Positions 11,901-25,720 of a stretch of 64,000 nucleotides of DNA are shown here, piece by piece. The position numbers and the translations under genes were made by a program. The number at the start of each line of letters is the position of its first letter. The first letter of the stretch is position 1. The DNA comes from Pipra filicauda. Lineage: Eukaryota; Chordata; Aves; Passeriformes; Pipridae. Location of the stretch: the NCBI RefSeq assembly GCF_003945595.2, contig NW_024104365.1, positions 5,613,049 through 5,677,048 on the forward strand, in the 5' to 3' direction. Under the pieces are notes generated by a model. It ran no database searches. It worked only from the letters and a program-made list of their open reading frames with translations, and had not been told where the DNA came from.

Positions 11901-14354
11901 CTATGTCTTCAATGCAGTAAAGTCTCAAAATCATGGGTAATTCAGCCCTCATGTGTGAGAAAGGGTCAGAACAGGAGAGAAGGGTCAGAAATAGGGACGT
12001 GGTTCTCCATTTTTTACAAAAGCCGTGCCTTTTATTAAATATTGAATTAGGCTCAAGCCTTGGCCCAGGAAAGGTAACCACACAATAAAATCGTATGGTT
12101 TATTGAACAAAAACAATTGTCGAACCAACACTTTACACGTTTTAATGATTAAACCCGACTTCCTCTCCACTGTTGATGTGGTCTTACACTTGCTTGCACC
12201 AAATTTGTGTGGGTAATTGTTTGCTTGTGTACACTGCCAAGCATTATTTAATTAAGAAAATGTGCTTGGCAGAGGGAGATGGAAGCTGGAAAAGACAGAA
12301 TCCATGTCAACAACCCATGTGGTTCCCAAAAAAGCAGAAAGTGTGTGCAAGACCGATGGTAAAACACTGCATAAGCAGTGCTATGTGTGGTTGCTGACAA
12401 CCCAGAAAGTGAGCATGAGCAAAGGTATCTGACTGAAAACTTTAGTAGCTACACATCACTATGCTATCCTGTCTCAGGAAGCAGGAAGGCTTGGCATTGC
12501 CTTTCTGATGCTCTGGAGTCACTCTTCTAGTACTTACAGTGCATGAGAGGTCAAGAAAACTTCAGCTCAAGAGAGATCAAGAAAATTTCTGCCTAGGTGT
12601 TTCTGCGGATAACAAGGAGCTTGGGGAAATTGTGCTCTATCACTTACAAATCAGCGAGGACATCTGCAAGGCAATCTTCTTTCTATTTTCATTAAACAAC
12701 AGACTGTCTTCCACATGTCTTACAAACACACCAGGGATTTAAACTGGTCCATTTTAATCCCTAAAACTCAGTTTAGATTAAGCAGACACACCACAAAAAT
12801 AAAACAAAAGGAGGTGTCTTCTGCGAAGCTGAGTTACCCCAAAAAACCACCTTCAGGTTATGCTGTGGCATTAGGCAAGCAGCTTTCACATTCTGAAAGA
12901 CAGGTAATAGTTAAAGCTAAACACGGTTCTTGAGAGACATAGTATCTGTATTATATGCTTTTTTGGTAGTCTCCTAAGGTAGGCAATGTAGGAAAATAAA
13001 TCTGAATTGCAGCTGGAATATCTTCCCTCTCTATCTGTATAATTATTGTTTCCTTCCTTGCTTTTCCCAAAGACCTATAATTACTACTTTAGCAGGCAAA
13101 ATATGTAACTGGAGTTAAGACAACTATAGTAAGCAGCTGCCTTTGCTTTAGTGATCAAGTCAAGTAGGGCAGATCTGAATCAGATTTGTAAAGCATAAAT
13201 TTTCCTTGTAGCCAAACCGACTAAAAGTAACGCACCCCTTATCATCTGCTCAATGAAAATGTCCAGCAGCTGTGCTGTAAACATACCCTGAAACTACTGT
13301 TATGGAAAAATAATTGATGAGTGGTTCAAATGCTTTAAGGGGTGATCAGTCCAGTGGTGCCATCAGGGCTCTCTGGCCTTCAAGGGACCAGAGTAAATGC
13401 CTACTTTTCATCCAAACGTATATTGTTCAGCCAAAGTGTAGTTGTGATGTGAATCCAACTACACAGTTTGAGCCATTAAAGGGATAAACTCCTTTTCATT
13501 ACCATAGGTACATTTGCACATTATTAAAGCTATTCTCTATCTTTTCTTATTACATAATTATTGCTTACTGCATACAAATGTTGCATTTTAACGCACTCTG
13601 ATAAGTCAAAATTATAATGATACTTGAAACCCTAGAATCTATATTATATATACTTTTTGCTTTAGGGAATGAAATGGACCAGATAATACCCTCTACTTGC
13701 CTGGCAATATGTGAGAGCCACTTGTTTCTGTTCAAAAGGAATTACAGCTCAGATTGGAGAAACAGGACTGGTCTAGCCCATAAAGCTGGTGCCCGATTGT
13801 CATCAGCAGGGATCCCATCCCATAGTGCTCCACATCACATGGTGCAGCAGAGCAAAGGCAGGTTAAATGCCAGTGTGCTGCTGGACTGTGTGGGGCTGGG
13901 TCAGGCACACCTCAAGAGATGAGAAGAAGCGTGAACTGCATCATGGGGTTGTCACGTTGCAGGATGGCTCATTGAGAGAGGAGCTGAGAGTAGAGGCTTT
14001 GGACTTCAAAGAGCTCCAAAAATGACTGTTGGTATTCTGGAAGTGGCCAGTGACCTCTAAGTAGAGTTAAAAAGAAAGCTGAGCTTAGTTGCAGATGATC
14101 TTAGTCCTCAGGCCCTACCCCCTCAAACACTGGAGGGACAACAAGATGCTTATCATGGACAAGGGATAACCTGCCATATGTTGTGGCTGATGTGCAGGAA
14201 GATGTTAGTAGAAGTGCATCCTTTCCACATGGTAGCAACTACTAGAGAATACATATGATAAAATTAGTTCAGTCAAAGGAACAAAGAAGCACCAAAACTG
14301 TTTTAGTCATAGAAACAATCACACTGTAGTGTTCCCCTGAGAGATTTCTCGGAG

Positions 14355-14410
14355 ATATATATATGTGTGTGTATATATATATATGTATATGTGTGTGCAT
14401 ATATATATTT
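14355..14410. repeat. AT/GT microsatellite
   Basis: Interrupted (AT)n and (GT)n dinucleotide runs over about 55 bp. Confidence 0.9.
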
Positions 14411-17400
14411 AGAAATTTTTTTGTGTCACGATTTTATTCAAAGTAGTGGTTTCTTAACTTAGAAGAGCTCTGGCTGATAGAACTTTAAATATTTTGTTGT
14501 CTGAACATCCACTGAGATTAACAAATGTCTCTGTACAAAATAAGGAAAAAAATACAAGTAGACTGCTTACAAACAGTTCTCAGACAAATTGGCCATGTAC
14601 ACTAGTTAACTGAACTTTCTTAGGTCTTACATGTCACCTCAATTAAGACTATGAAATTTAGTCCTTCCAGGCTCAAAATCTTGAATGTTTTCTTCAGGGT
14701 AGGCATGTAGTACTTGTCATCCAGTAAGGTGCTACTTCCCAGCACAATGAGGAAAAGGACTGACCCCCAGCTGTTTACCAACGGCACCACTGGAGCACTT
14801 AGCATGGGAGCTACCAGCTCACAATTGCCTTAATGACCAAACATATGATGTCCTGCTCTATGCAAAGCATAGAGGTTTCAACCTTCTCTGGCTGGCACCT
14901 TGTTGAGTGTGAGACTGCTTATGTTGCTCACTAATTGCATCACTTCATTTAAAAGAGAGAATTATGAAGCTATATAAATTGTTTAGTGGATTTAAAGTAT
15001 ATAAGCTATTGTGAGATACTCAGTGGAAGAAAGGGATGCAGTTTTCCCTCCTTAATAGTAAATTAATAGAAAGTAGGACTGGAAAGGCTCTAATTCCAGA
15101 GCCAATGTAATTCAATAAAAATGTTCAAGTGGGTCAATGTAGAATTTTGTAACAACATACTGGATCTGATAGAGAGTTGACCAGGAGAGTTGTATTTGGT
15201 CTTGAAAATATCACAAGAGTAATGTTAAAATATTTAAAGAAAACTGAAGCATGTTTTAAAAATTTATAGTCATGTCTGGGTTTATCAAAGACTTTGGGTC
15301 AGCTGATGAAAAACTGAGATGGGATTTGGTTTTGATGTAGCTAGTGTAGAAAATGGATCATAGTTATCAGCTGAAAATTCCATTGTAGCTGTTCTTGAGC
15401 TTGAATCCTGTACCCTTATGTTTCAGGCACAAATATGAGTGATGTGAAGAACTCCAATCTTTCTATTTATCTGGAAATTTATCATACGTTACTCTTTGCT
15501 AATGTGGTCTAACTGTCAGCCCAAGGCCGAGCTCCAGTTTGTCAGGACCAGATGGTTGGGAGGGAGGTGGTAGGAAATGACTGCCAGGACATCATCCAAA
15601 TATGTCACCCAGAATTTCTTTCTGTTGGCTCACAGCTCTAGGCTTAAACTGGGAATATCTATGCAGAGATGCCCCAAACCTATCAAGGGCCTTCAGAAAG
15701 ACTGAAAAATACCGCTTTTTCTAGATCTTTCAGCTCTGGTATTTGCCACAGCACCTTTTACTCTACACACCCTTGAATGGGAAGTCTCAGGCTCAGCAGC
15801 ATAAACACTGACCGCGCTGAGCCCAATTGTAACACTTCAGCTGGTTTAAAGGAAGGCATTATTTTGCCTGGGAAGTCTATGCTTAGTGTCAAAAATGGTA
15901 GAACCTAAGCAAGAGGAAAATAAAACTTCTCTGACTGAAACATCCCAAAGAGAGAAAGTTGTGTCGGGATTGTTTCCATACCAACCCTGAAGATGTAATA
16001 TGTAGAGCCAGGTAAGCAGCAGTCCTAAGATAAGGTGCATTTAAAATTGCATGTGGTGGTGACTTGATTATGGTTTGCTGAGAACATTAACGATCTATTT
16101 AATGCAGTATCTGTGATAGGTTAATAATTGAAACTCACAGGTACTACTGCAAGGACATGGTGTTCAGCCCTTTATTCATATCTGGATTTTGGCTGCTAGC
16201 AGGATCTTAACCAGTGAGTTTGATTAACTGTGTCCTGGTATCTCTTCTGTTACAAGGGTGATAATTAAACGTTCCAGGAAGCAGGGAAAAGATAAGTCAG
16301 TGAACTGACTGGGATAGCCCCATGAAATTTTGTTTCAAGTAAAGAACAAAAAGTAACTCTTTTAAATTGGCTCTTGAAATAAAGATACAGTTTGGTTGGT
16401 CGGGATGGATTCATGGATATGCTTTTTGCAGAGTAGAATAACCAATGGTACTGTTTAATGAATTTCCCTATTAGGTTCCACATGGAGGAAAATTAATGGG
16501 TGCTAAAATAACAGGTCATCTATGTCCAGCCCTGTAAAGATGCTGAGTTTTTTCTATTCAAGAAGTTATTTCATGCAGGAGGGAATCTTACAGACCACGT
16601 GTAAAAATATCTCAATCTTTGACCTTGTTGGAGGTTATATAACTTTTCCCAAGTAATTATTTTTCTGCATTGATGAAAACCTATTGAGCTGTTATTTAAT
16701 GCTTAACTACTGCATTGTGCTTATGAAAAGGAGGTCACAAAAAGATTTTCTTTGCCTCTCACTCTCATAAAACAGAGTACAACTTTTTGTCCTGAGTCTG
16801 TTCTCCTTTTCTCAACTGAAGGTTTTAGTGCTTTGGAAGTTTCTAGCTTCAGTCCAGATTAAAGAGGTTGCCTTCCTCTGAATCATGGAAAAATACACTT
16901 TCTGCAGCAAAACAGTGATAAAAATGTAAAAGTGGAACCGAGCTAATTAAACACAACTCTTCAGCCTCATCTAAGGTGCTTTATCTGAGACATCTCCACT
17001 GGGGTGGAAGAGTGAATTCAGCCCAATAAAATTACTTTTCTGGATTTGCTTTGTCCAAGAATGTGTTGCTGTGCCCTCCACTGAAGAATCGGGAAGTCTT
17101 ATGAAAAGGAAACTATTGATGCTTCCTACTCTTTTTCTAAAGACAGGAATCATCCTGAATATTAATTTGTGAATGCATTTAACTGTTTCTAACTACATTT
17201 CAGAGCAGCAGTTCTGGCAGAGAAAGGAATCATGCCTCTGATTTCACAGGCAGTCTGCATATGCACTCCATCTGATGGTTTCAGTGCATATGATTTGAGC
17301 CTCTGTTTATGCAAGTCTTCCCAGTTAATACTAAAACAGCACAGTCATCACTAGCCAAAAAATAGCAGCTTGCACCTGGGATCATGTTGAATGCTAGGAA

Positions 17401-18222
17401 CATTTTCTACATGATACTGGGTTTAGGTTGTTGTTTATGCCCAAGTTGCTTTCCTGGTATAGATTTATTTAAGAAGAGAACAGATTTTTACAGCCTGATT
17501 TCCTAGTAATTTCAAGAGTAATAAGATGCCTAAATAAAATCCTGAGATTCTGGAAATTTGTCTCTAGCTTCACTGAGCTCTACACGCTTAGGTTTACACT
17601 GATATGCCTTGTTGCATTCATTGCTCTTAAATCTAAACTGTAGCAGGTGATGAATTTTCTTCTCTCCTCTTGGCTTACATAAGTTTCTTGTGAATCTTAA
17701 TGTGGAAAAGAACACAAAATGCATGAAAAAGCATAATGGAGGCCTAAAAAAAAAAATCAGGAATCAGGAAGTTGAGAGGGTCAAATGAATCAGTAGAAAA
17801 CTAGAGCCACTCCTACCTCTCATCATTTCAACTATGTATTATTCTTACGGATTTAAACTCTCTGAAACAACTAATTTGAATTTTTAATATAGTCTTCATT
17901 GTCAAGTAAGGTAAATAATAACATTTTGTTATGCAAAAAATTTTACCATTTTACTGTTCCTAAAACTTGAATTCAAGCATTGGGATCATCCTCCTGTCTC
18001 TGTAAGAATATTTTACAGGCCAGCCTGTAAAGTTGACAGTTTCGTTCAACTCATATTCTCTTAACAAGGGATTCTTCTTTTGTTCCCAAGACTTTGACGT
18101 TCCCCTAAGCTAGTGGAAGAAGATTGTGACACTCATAAGAAAAGTGATCTTTGTTCCAGGGAGAGGTGCCTGCTCCAAACGAGAAGCCCTGGGTCACAGC
18201 AGTAACCCTTGCTGTTGAGATG

Positions 18223-18245
18223 GGATCCTTAGCAGATAAGGATCC
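18223..18245. repeat. Perfect inverted repeat (9-bp stem, 5-nt loop)
   Basis: GGATCCTTA at 18223-18231 is the exact reverse complement of TAAGGATCC at 18237-18245, with loop GCAGA. It lies in a GC-richer unique stretch with no known role. Confidence 0.7.
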
Positions 18246-20454
18246 AGCTTGGATCACACCCAGCTGCACAGCCCTGTCTCAGAGAAGTGTGAGCACTAAG
18301 AGCGTGCGAAGGTGAGCAGAAAGAAAGTCTGCAGATAAAAATGATAAGATTACAAACAGAGGGAGCATGGTTGTAACAAAACCATCAGGTGTGAAAGGAT
18401 CCAAGAGGAAAAACACCTACATGAGAATTTCAAAGTTTAAAGAAAGAAAGCAGAGACCTTAATCTAAGGACTGGTTGATGTCACTAAGTCACCAGTAAGA
18501 ACTGTGAATGGAGCTGGTGGCAGAGGGCAGATCAGCAGCAGAGGAGCTGACCTGGTGACCTCCAGCCAGTGGCTCTTCTTGCCCAGTTCACTGATGCTTT
18601 CATCAACAGCAAAGACTATTTAAGTGTATTATCATGGTGGCAAGAAGACCTGAATCTTTTTGTGTGATTGTAGAGACATCTGGTTCATATTTTTTATTTG
18701 TGCTTGTCTTGCCTGAAGTCTTTTCATATGGATAAGGGGTCCAACTGGATTCCCCCAGAAGGTTATTTAGAAAGTAATTAAAAGATTATGTAAAATGGAA
18801 GGTTTTTTGAGTTTGTTTTTTTAAGTAATAATTACTTATTTGCAAAATTTTACTGAATGTGAACACACTGAATGCCTGAACTGAAAACTGAGTGACTGCT
18901 GAAAACACATTGCTTGAAGCAAGACGGTAATACATGCTTCCAGGATGGAAATAACAGCAGACAAAGTGGGTCAGCAAAAATATGCAAGGAGTTGTTATCT
19001 CTGACTGACTTAATAGGCATATTTCTGTGATCAAATGGCAAACACTGCCCTTTTTACATGAAAATTGCTCTATAGAAATAGATGCCTCCCCCTTTTTTTT
19101 TTCTGTTTTCTACAATTTTTTTACTTTGGTTATTTAGTTCTTCAGATTTGTCTCCTTCTCTCCTCCTTGTTAGTACTTCATCAATTATTAACTAAGCCTT
19201 CCCCAGCTTCATGTATTTAAAACAGCTGGTGTGACTTCATTATGTTTTTGAAACCTGGTGATTTACCGCTATAAATGATAACTTTTAGTTTCTTTCCATG
19301 CTGCTTGATTTTTTTCCATCACTTAATTTGTAACAGTTGTCTAATGGTGCATTTATGGTATCTGTGACAAACAAATTACATTTACAAACTCAGGAGTTCA
19401 AAATGTTGCACTAAAGGGGGTTTCATGCTTGGATTTAATGGGTAGGAAGTCATAGATGAATTCTGGTATGGTGCTTCTCAGAATTCAGCGTGACCTATTC
19501 ATAATGCTGTGTGTCTAACCTTTTTTCCTTCATTCCTACAGGCTGAGGAAGAAGAAAACAGGAGCTACTGGTCTTGGGTTTAGATTCTAAAAGTTAAAGA
19601 GCAACTCAGTGAGATAGCTTTTAATTTGGACCCACAGTCTGTTCATTTAAATGTGCAGCTCCAGCACTTTCAGTGTTGCCTGGAGCGACCTGGCCATTCG
19701 GAGAAGCTGTACCCCACCAGTTTGGGCAAACACAGTGTTGACTGATATGGTGTGTCACTAAACACAGTTCCAGTGATGGTTGTGACTCAGATGTATTGCC
19801 TTCAGTTGCACACTTACGCTCTCAAGGCATGACCTCTGTAATATGTGACAGATGGGAGTACTTCTCAGAAAGTGTCCCCCTAGGCCTTCGCACAGACATG
19901 GCAGGGAGCAGGGAGGTATTTAGTGCTAAAGCCCTGCTAAAATTCTCAAAAGTGACTTTCCACTTGGTGACCATTTCAGTGGCAATGCTTTTCTTCAGGA
20001 CCGTGGCATTGTCCTACATCCTGCATTATGCAATGATTGTTGTAGGTAATTACTTTTGGTAGTTATTCTTTTTAGTGTAAGTTGCGCGCATTTTCTCAAG
20101 CAAGCAACATGGTTTGCCTTTTATATTTGTATTATTGGGCTCTCTACATAATCTGTTTCAGAATTCTATTACATGAACTTGCTTTTTCCTTTCCTGTCAT
20201 CAGTGAGAGTCATTTGTAGAATCAATAGTAAATGCTCCCCAACCTTCAATTCAATATGAGACTGCAGCTCAGCTCCAGCAGACATTTTTGGGTAATGAAA
20301 AGCAGACAAATATTTATTTGTGTCTGTTTCATAACATTTCTATGTATGTCCATATGCACCTATGCATTTCCCTCGATCTGAACTAATTATTTTTGTTGTG
20401 TTTGATTCTTAAAGAAACAAATTACATTTAAGAAGAATGACATGGATGTTTTCT

Positions 20455-20581
20455 TTAGGGTTGTTGTCTTTTTGTTGTTTTGGTTTTGTCTTTTTTGTCT
20501 TTGTTTTGGTTTTTTTTTGTTTGTTTGTTGGTTTGGTTTGGGGTTTTGTTTTGGGGGGGTTTTTTGTTTGTTTTGTTTTCA
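20455..20581. repeat. T/G-rich low-complexity tract
   Basis: Runs of TTTTG, GGTTT and a G7 stretch. The 88-residue Phe/Val/Gly-rich reading frame across it (20437-20703) is a composition artefact. Confidence 0.85.
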
Positions 20582-21909
20582 GGAATAAAAGATTCTCATT
20601 TGCCTTTAAATTTTCTGGTAACTTGTTTCCATTAAGAAATTGTCTTCCTTCTTTGACTCAGTCACATATCACAGGTCAGAGCAAGAAAAGGCTTTTCTTC
20701 TAGTAGGGCCAACAAAACTAATGCTGGGATATGCCAGTTCATAGGTATTCAGAACTTGATGGAAGTAGTTTTTCCATGTTGTACTCCCAGATGGCCTGAT
20801 TATCTGTGTAACATGGTTGTATCTGCATGTGAATATGCACATGTAATACACATGTAAGACAGCACTGTTCTAGGAATGGAATTTATTTCCTGCAGGTACT
20901 GCACTTGATGGATTTTGAAAGGAACTAAGTGCCAAAGTCAACAGAGAAGAAAAGACATTTTTCACACAAAACAAGAATTTTTTAAAGAATCAAGCATACT
21001 GGTGGTGACTGTTGTACTTCAGCTTAAGGCCACCACATAAATTATATGTGAAAATTACTTATGAAAGGTTATGGATGCCTGTTTGTATCAGTACTATGAA
21101 ATATTAATTTCAATTTAACTTCTTCTAACTGCATATGTTATTCTCTTCTCAAAGTTATTTTAGGATATTCCTTGAGTCTAAGCATTCTAATAATGCTCCA
21201 CTCCTGTTTTGCAACTGATTGAAGCAAAGATATTGTTATCCTTCCCATTAAAACCATGCCAATGATCCCACTTGAGAGCATCAGTTAAACTTTCAGAAAG
21301 TTCATGGGACATTGATTTTTTATTCTATATCAATTACCTTTCATGCTGAGGTTACAGACAGAACACCATCGATTTGTTTATTTAAAATGAAGTTGTAATG
21401 CCCAATGCATTCCTGTTCACTTGTTTTTTTCATTTGTGTGGAATATTTTCAGCTGAATTCTGTGCATCAAATTGCCCATTTTTCAAAAATTTGCTCAAAT
21501 ATAAAAATGGCAGTGACCAAATGAATTGAAATACAAACTGATGATAAAAAAGCTGGTAGAGTATATTACAGCATAGGCATAAACAAATAGATGTTCCTAA
21601 ATATAAATTACTGTAGCTGTATTGACTAGACCATCTGCTCCAGCATACCCCAGCAACATTATTATTTTTTAAAATATGTCTATGCTCTTAGAAGAAATGT
21701 TAAAAATCTGAAGTTCAAAATACACTAGTAAATTAGAAACAACAAAGATGTGTTGTAAATCCATAGTAGAAAGCTGTCAGTGCACATTACAGACATTATG
21801 TATTTGAGCTGTGGCATTCTTACTCTTTCTTATTTGCTGGGAATTTCTCTTACAGCACCTCTTAATCAGTAGGGTGTATAAGATGCCTGCACACTGACGT
21901 AAGTATTCT

Positions 21910-21953
21910 CCCCACCCTACAGCCCTCCCCTACCCTCCCATCCATCCCACCCC
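21910..21953 (-). other. G-quadruplex motif, eight G-runs on the minus strand
   Basis: The plus strand carries C-runs at 21910-21913, 21915-21917, 21923-21925, 21927-21930, 21933-21935, 21937-21939, 21946-21948 and 21950-21953. All loops are 1-6 nt, so the minus strand satisfies the G3+N1-7 rule twice over. It is isolated in AT-rich surroundings. Fold in vivo and function are unknown. Confidence 0.75.
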
Positions 21954-24900
21954 ACAAAACGAAAAGATATTGCAATGAAAATATTTGGGTGGACAAAGTC
22001 TGTGATTCAACGTATTATCCTAATCTGTGTTCTGGGTTGTTCTGTTGAGAAGATGATACTCAAGACTCTGGATTCAGGGTGATGTTTTTCCTTATTAGGT
22101 CAAATACGGCAGTGACTCATTCCAGAATATACAGTATTTCTGTGAGGCTTTGCACTGTGGAAGAAATATATGCCACAGGTACTTTGAACATCTCATAACT
22201 CACTGTGTTTTGCAACAGTTTTGGGTTTCCAAATGTTGCCCATAGCATTTGGGAGCCAGATTCAAAGCTGAAGGCAGAAAAGGAATTAATTTCAAACTAC
22301 TTTCTCTTCTGGCCTTCGCTGCATCTGGTTGATGTATGTTATTAGTTCATGGCCATGGAGTGATCTGATACCCAACTGATGAGAGCTTGTTTGTTGTTCT
22401 TCTTCTAATTTCACACAGATGATTTGAGCAAATGTGGCACCAGAATTCAGGACTCAGATGAAAATCTATCTTCTCATGAAAGAGAGTTCTTTTTTTTACC
22501 AATGTTGATATGGAGCATACTGCTTCTTTGCCCTGCCATTTGGCTTGCTAATCTTATGCTTGAAGGATGTATTCATATTCTCCTTACTAGTGAATTATAG
22601 TGATATGAGTCAGGTGATGCTAATTCTGGCACGCTATAAAGGCTTGGCTTTCCAACTGTGAGAATCCTTCTTTATGGAAACTGGGAAAAACTTGAACCTT
22701 CTTGCCTTGAACTGGAATCGTATTTCACCGAAAGTATTTTAAGCTATTTTTCTCCTCAATTTCTAAGTCATTAGAACTCATAATTTGTCATTCATCAACT
22801 CATGATTAATTAATAAAATTGCATAAGAATTACCAGACTGCACGATGATACAGATCATGGCATGGCCGATCATTTTACATGGTATTCCAAACAAATACTC
22901 TTCTCTAACATTAGATATAGTGGTGATGTTGTTGTCAGTAATGATGCTCTGTGATTTATCACTACCCACTGGTGACAGTGAATGGATGCTTTCTGAAGAA
23001 TTCCTGCAAACGACTTCAGGAGTTGTTGACAGATGCTGCTTTTGATGAGAAATAGAAGGAATAGGTAAGAAATAACAAGTACCTTGTGTTTGTCCTATAT
23101 CTGATGATGATACCCTCCAAAAATTTGAAGATTCCTGACAGAATGCTACATAACTGTATTCATATTATATATTCATGCTTAATAACTTAGGTACCATAAA
23201 ATATATTTAAAACTAAAAAGAAAGAAATTGTGTGAGAAAAAAGTCCTGGGTTCTCACTGTTCCCACAAATGGAGTACAAAATGAGGCTTTCTTCAGTGTG
23301 AGGAAAGAGACAAGCTGTTGCATAAATTCCACCAGGGGTGACCATGGTGCACATTTTTTATTGGAACTTGTAAAAACTGTGCCATAGGGGCATTTGGTCT
23401 GTGATGACTGGCTTTTGTGCCTTAACTGTTCAGCATTAATTGTTTGAATTTGGTTTGGGAAGGGTGCTGAATATTTGCAGGACTGTGAAAGTGGGTTATG
23501 AAATAGCTGGTATGGAACATCCTACCAGCACTACTTAATATGGAGTGATATTTTTGTTTTTTCTATTTCATTTCTTTTCTTCGTGCCAGCTGTCTAGCTT
23601 TTGTTTCCTTAGTGTGTTTATCTGGGCAAATCCAGACTGGAGTTTCCATGGTTATGTCATTAAGAATCTAATCCAGCACACCTTGTATGTGTGAGTAATG
23701 CTTTTATGTATTAATGGGCTTGCTGGAAACACTGTTACTCGTGTTACTCATGTGAACAAATCTTGAAAGAGCAGATATAGACTTACTGTGGTGAAACTCC
23801 AGATGTAGGTATAAACTCACCAAGAGACCAGATTTGCCACTTATTGTAAAGTATGAGGTGGTGGGAGGAGGGAGAAGTGTTGTGGATGCCCTGTCACTAT
23901 CCATCAGTTCTTAAAACTGATTGTGACCATCTTCCTCTACCATCCTCAAGATAAATTTTTATTTGTCTTGGACAACTCTACTGGAAGGGGCTCCATAAAT
24001 GTCATTAATTGGGAGTGACAATTCCATGGTGAAAGCAGTAACATGATCCTGAATCATCTCCAGAGAAACTCTCCATTTTGGCCGTACCAAAAGACTTTCT
24101 AGTCCATGGCCTGGCAGTATTTGACTCTTTTTTGCTCTGTCCAGCCAGCATTCATCTACTTGGTATAGATGTGATGTGTTTATCTGAAACAGATGAATAG
24201 TTTCTCCCTTGTTAGATTGAAGAGAATTGGATACCTAGCTTGTTCAGATGGCTACTAATTTGGAAGATTTGCTCTATTTGCTAGTATGTGGGATTGCTGG
24301 CTAGGAAAGGGCATGCATGAAAGCATCCTTTGACGAGGAGCCTGCCTGACTTGTTCTTGGCAGTGGAGACAGCCTGTGTGAAAACTTACTACCCAGCCAG
24401 TAGCTCCTGGGAAGACACTCCCCACAGTCTCCCGGAAGAGTGGGGACACAACCTCCATACTTAGCACCAGGAGCTCAGTCTCTCTGCGAGGTTCTGTCTT
24501 TCTCTAGCCCAGAATCCAGAGACAATGACACAGTCCCTTAGGCTTCTGTTTTAAAGCACAAAAACCTTTGTGCGGGAGGTTATGGAAGAATGAAGAAATC
24601 TTTGAGCCAAGAGCTGAGATCACAATGTGTATTCAAAATAACAACAGAAAATGGCTGTCTCCAAGGGCAATGGTGCCTTAAAGATACTCTTGAGCAGTGT
24701 AATGTGGGAATCTGTTGGAATCATCTTTTGGCTACAAATGTGGAGAAACTTCTAAATGTCTTAATGGTTGGACATTATTCTATTAATGTTGATTTTAGGC
24801 AGCTACTAATTAGTAACAAACACACAGAGGAATGAAGTAGACATGTTGTGAAAGCCCACACTACCTTGAGAGAGTATTTACCAGAACTTCTGCTGTGCTC

Positions 24901-24984
24901 TAGACTTAATTGTCAATAAAAACAGAATTTGTAAACCCCTTCTATTATTGTAGTTTTATGCAACGACCTGTTTCATTTAGTTAG

Positions 24985-25720
24985 TCCCTGCTGGATCTGC
25001 ACTTGTGTCACCTGTCAGGTGTCACAAGCCAAGGCAGTGCTACAGGCCTGGGGCAGAATGACTTGAGAGATGCTCAGCAGAAAGGGATTTGTGGGTGCTG
25101 TTTGACAGCTGGCTGGCTATGTGCCCAGGTGGGCAAGAAGGCCAAAGCATCCTGTCCACTATAAAAAACAGGGCGGCCGACAGGACCAGGGAAGTGATTG
25201 TCCTCCTGTACTCATCACTGGGGAGGCTGAACCTCAAATCCTGTGTCCAGTTCTGGGCCCCTCACTACAAGAAAGACATTGAGCTGCTGGAGCAAGTCCA
25301 GAGAAGTGCAACAAAGGGTCTGGAGCACATGTCCTGTGATGAGTGTCTGAGGCAACTGGGGTTCTGTAGTCTGGAGAAGATGACCTTATTGATCCCTACA
25401 ACTACATGAAAGAAGGTTGTAGCCAGAAAGGGGGTCGTCTCTTTAGCCATGTTTCAAGTGAAAGGGTGAAAGGAAATGGCCTAAAGTTGTACCAGGGAAG
25501 GTTCAGGTTAGATATTAGAATTTATTTTTTTACTGAAAGAGTTGTTAGGCATTGGAATAAGTTGCCTAGGGAGGTGATGGATTCACCATCTCTTGAAGTG
25601 TTCAGGAGGCATCTGGATGTCACACTTAGGAATATGGTTTCAGGGTGATTATGGTGGTGCTGGGTTGACGGTTGGACTCAATGACCTTGAAGGTCTTCCA
25701 ACCTTGATGATTCTGTGCTT
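24985..25720 (+). mobile_element. CR1 LINE, 5'-truncated, ORF2 C-terminus and 3' end
   Basis: The fragment reads through the end of the CR1 reverse-transcriptase ORF: a region translating to TREVIVLLYSSLGRLNLKSC, then [20 protein letters not shown], then [20 protein letters not shown]. The 3' end carries CAATGACCTTGAAGGTCTTC and finishes GATGATTCTGTGCTT. Frameshifts and stops break the ORF, so it is inactive. The 5' truncation is typical of CR1. Near its 5' edge a short rearrangement of the GTGTCAC stretch produced a near-palindrome (25002-25028). Confidence 0.95.

Larger units (their letters stand above)
5996..24984. other. Gene-poor intergenic block with no recognised gene
   Basis: These 19 kb are AT-rich and contain no exon or homology I recognise. 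They hold a T/G tract (20455-20581), a dinucleotide array (14355-14410), a C-rich quadruplex motif (21910-21953) and a palindrome (18223-18245). Somewhat GC-richer unique stretches occur near 13750-14230, 15510-15830, 18150-18600, 19540-20070 and 24260-24520; they could be old transposon remnants or conserved non-coding sequence. An acceptor-like site at 19527-19541 is treated as a finding, not a gene. Confidence 0.6.

Noticed and set aside
19796..20062. 88-codon frame with a hydrophobic C-terminal half
   Set aside because: No homology recognised and no start context; a single hydrophobic run is common by chance.
20437..20703. Phe/Val/Gly-rich 88-codon frame resembling a membrane protein
   Set aside because: It is produced by a T/G-rich low-complexity tract.
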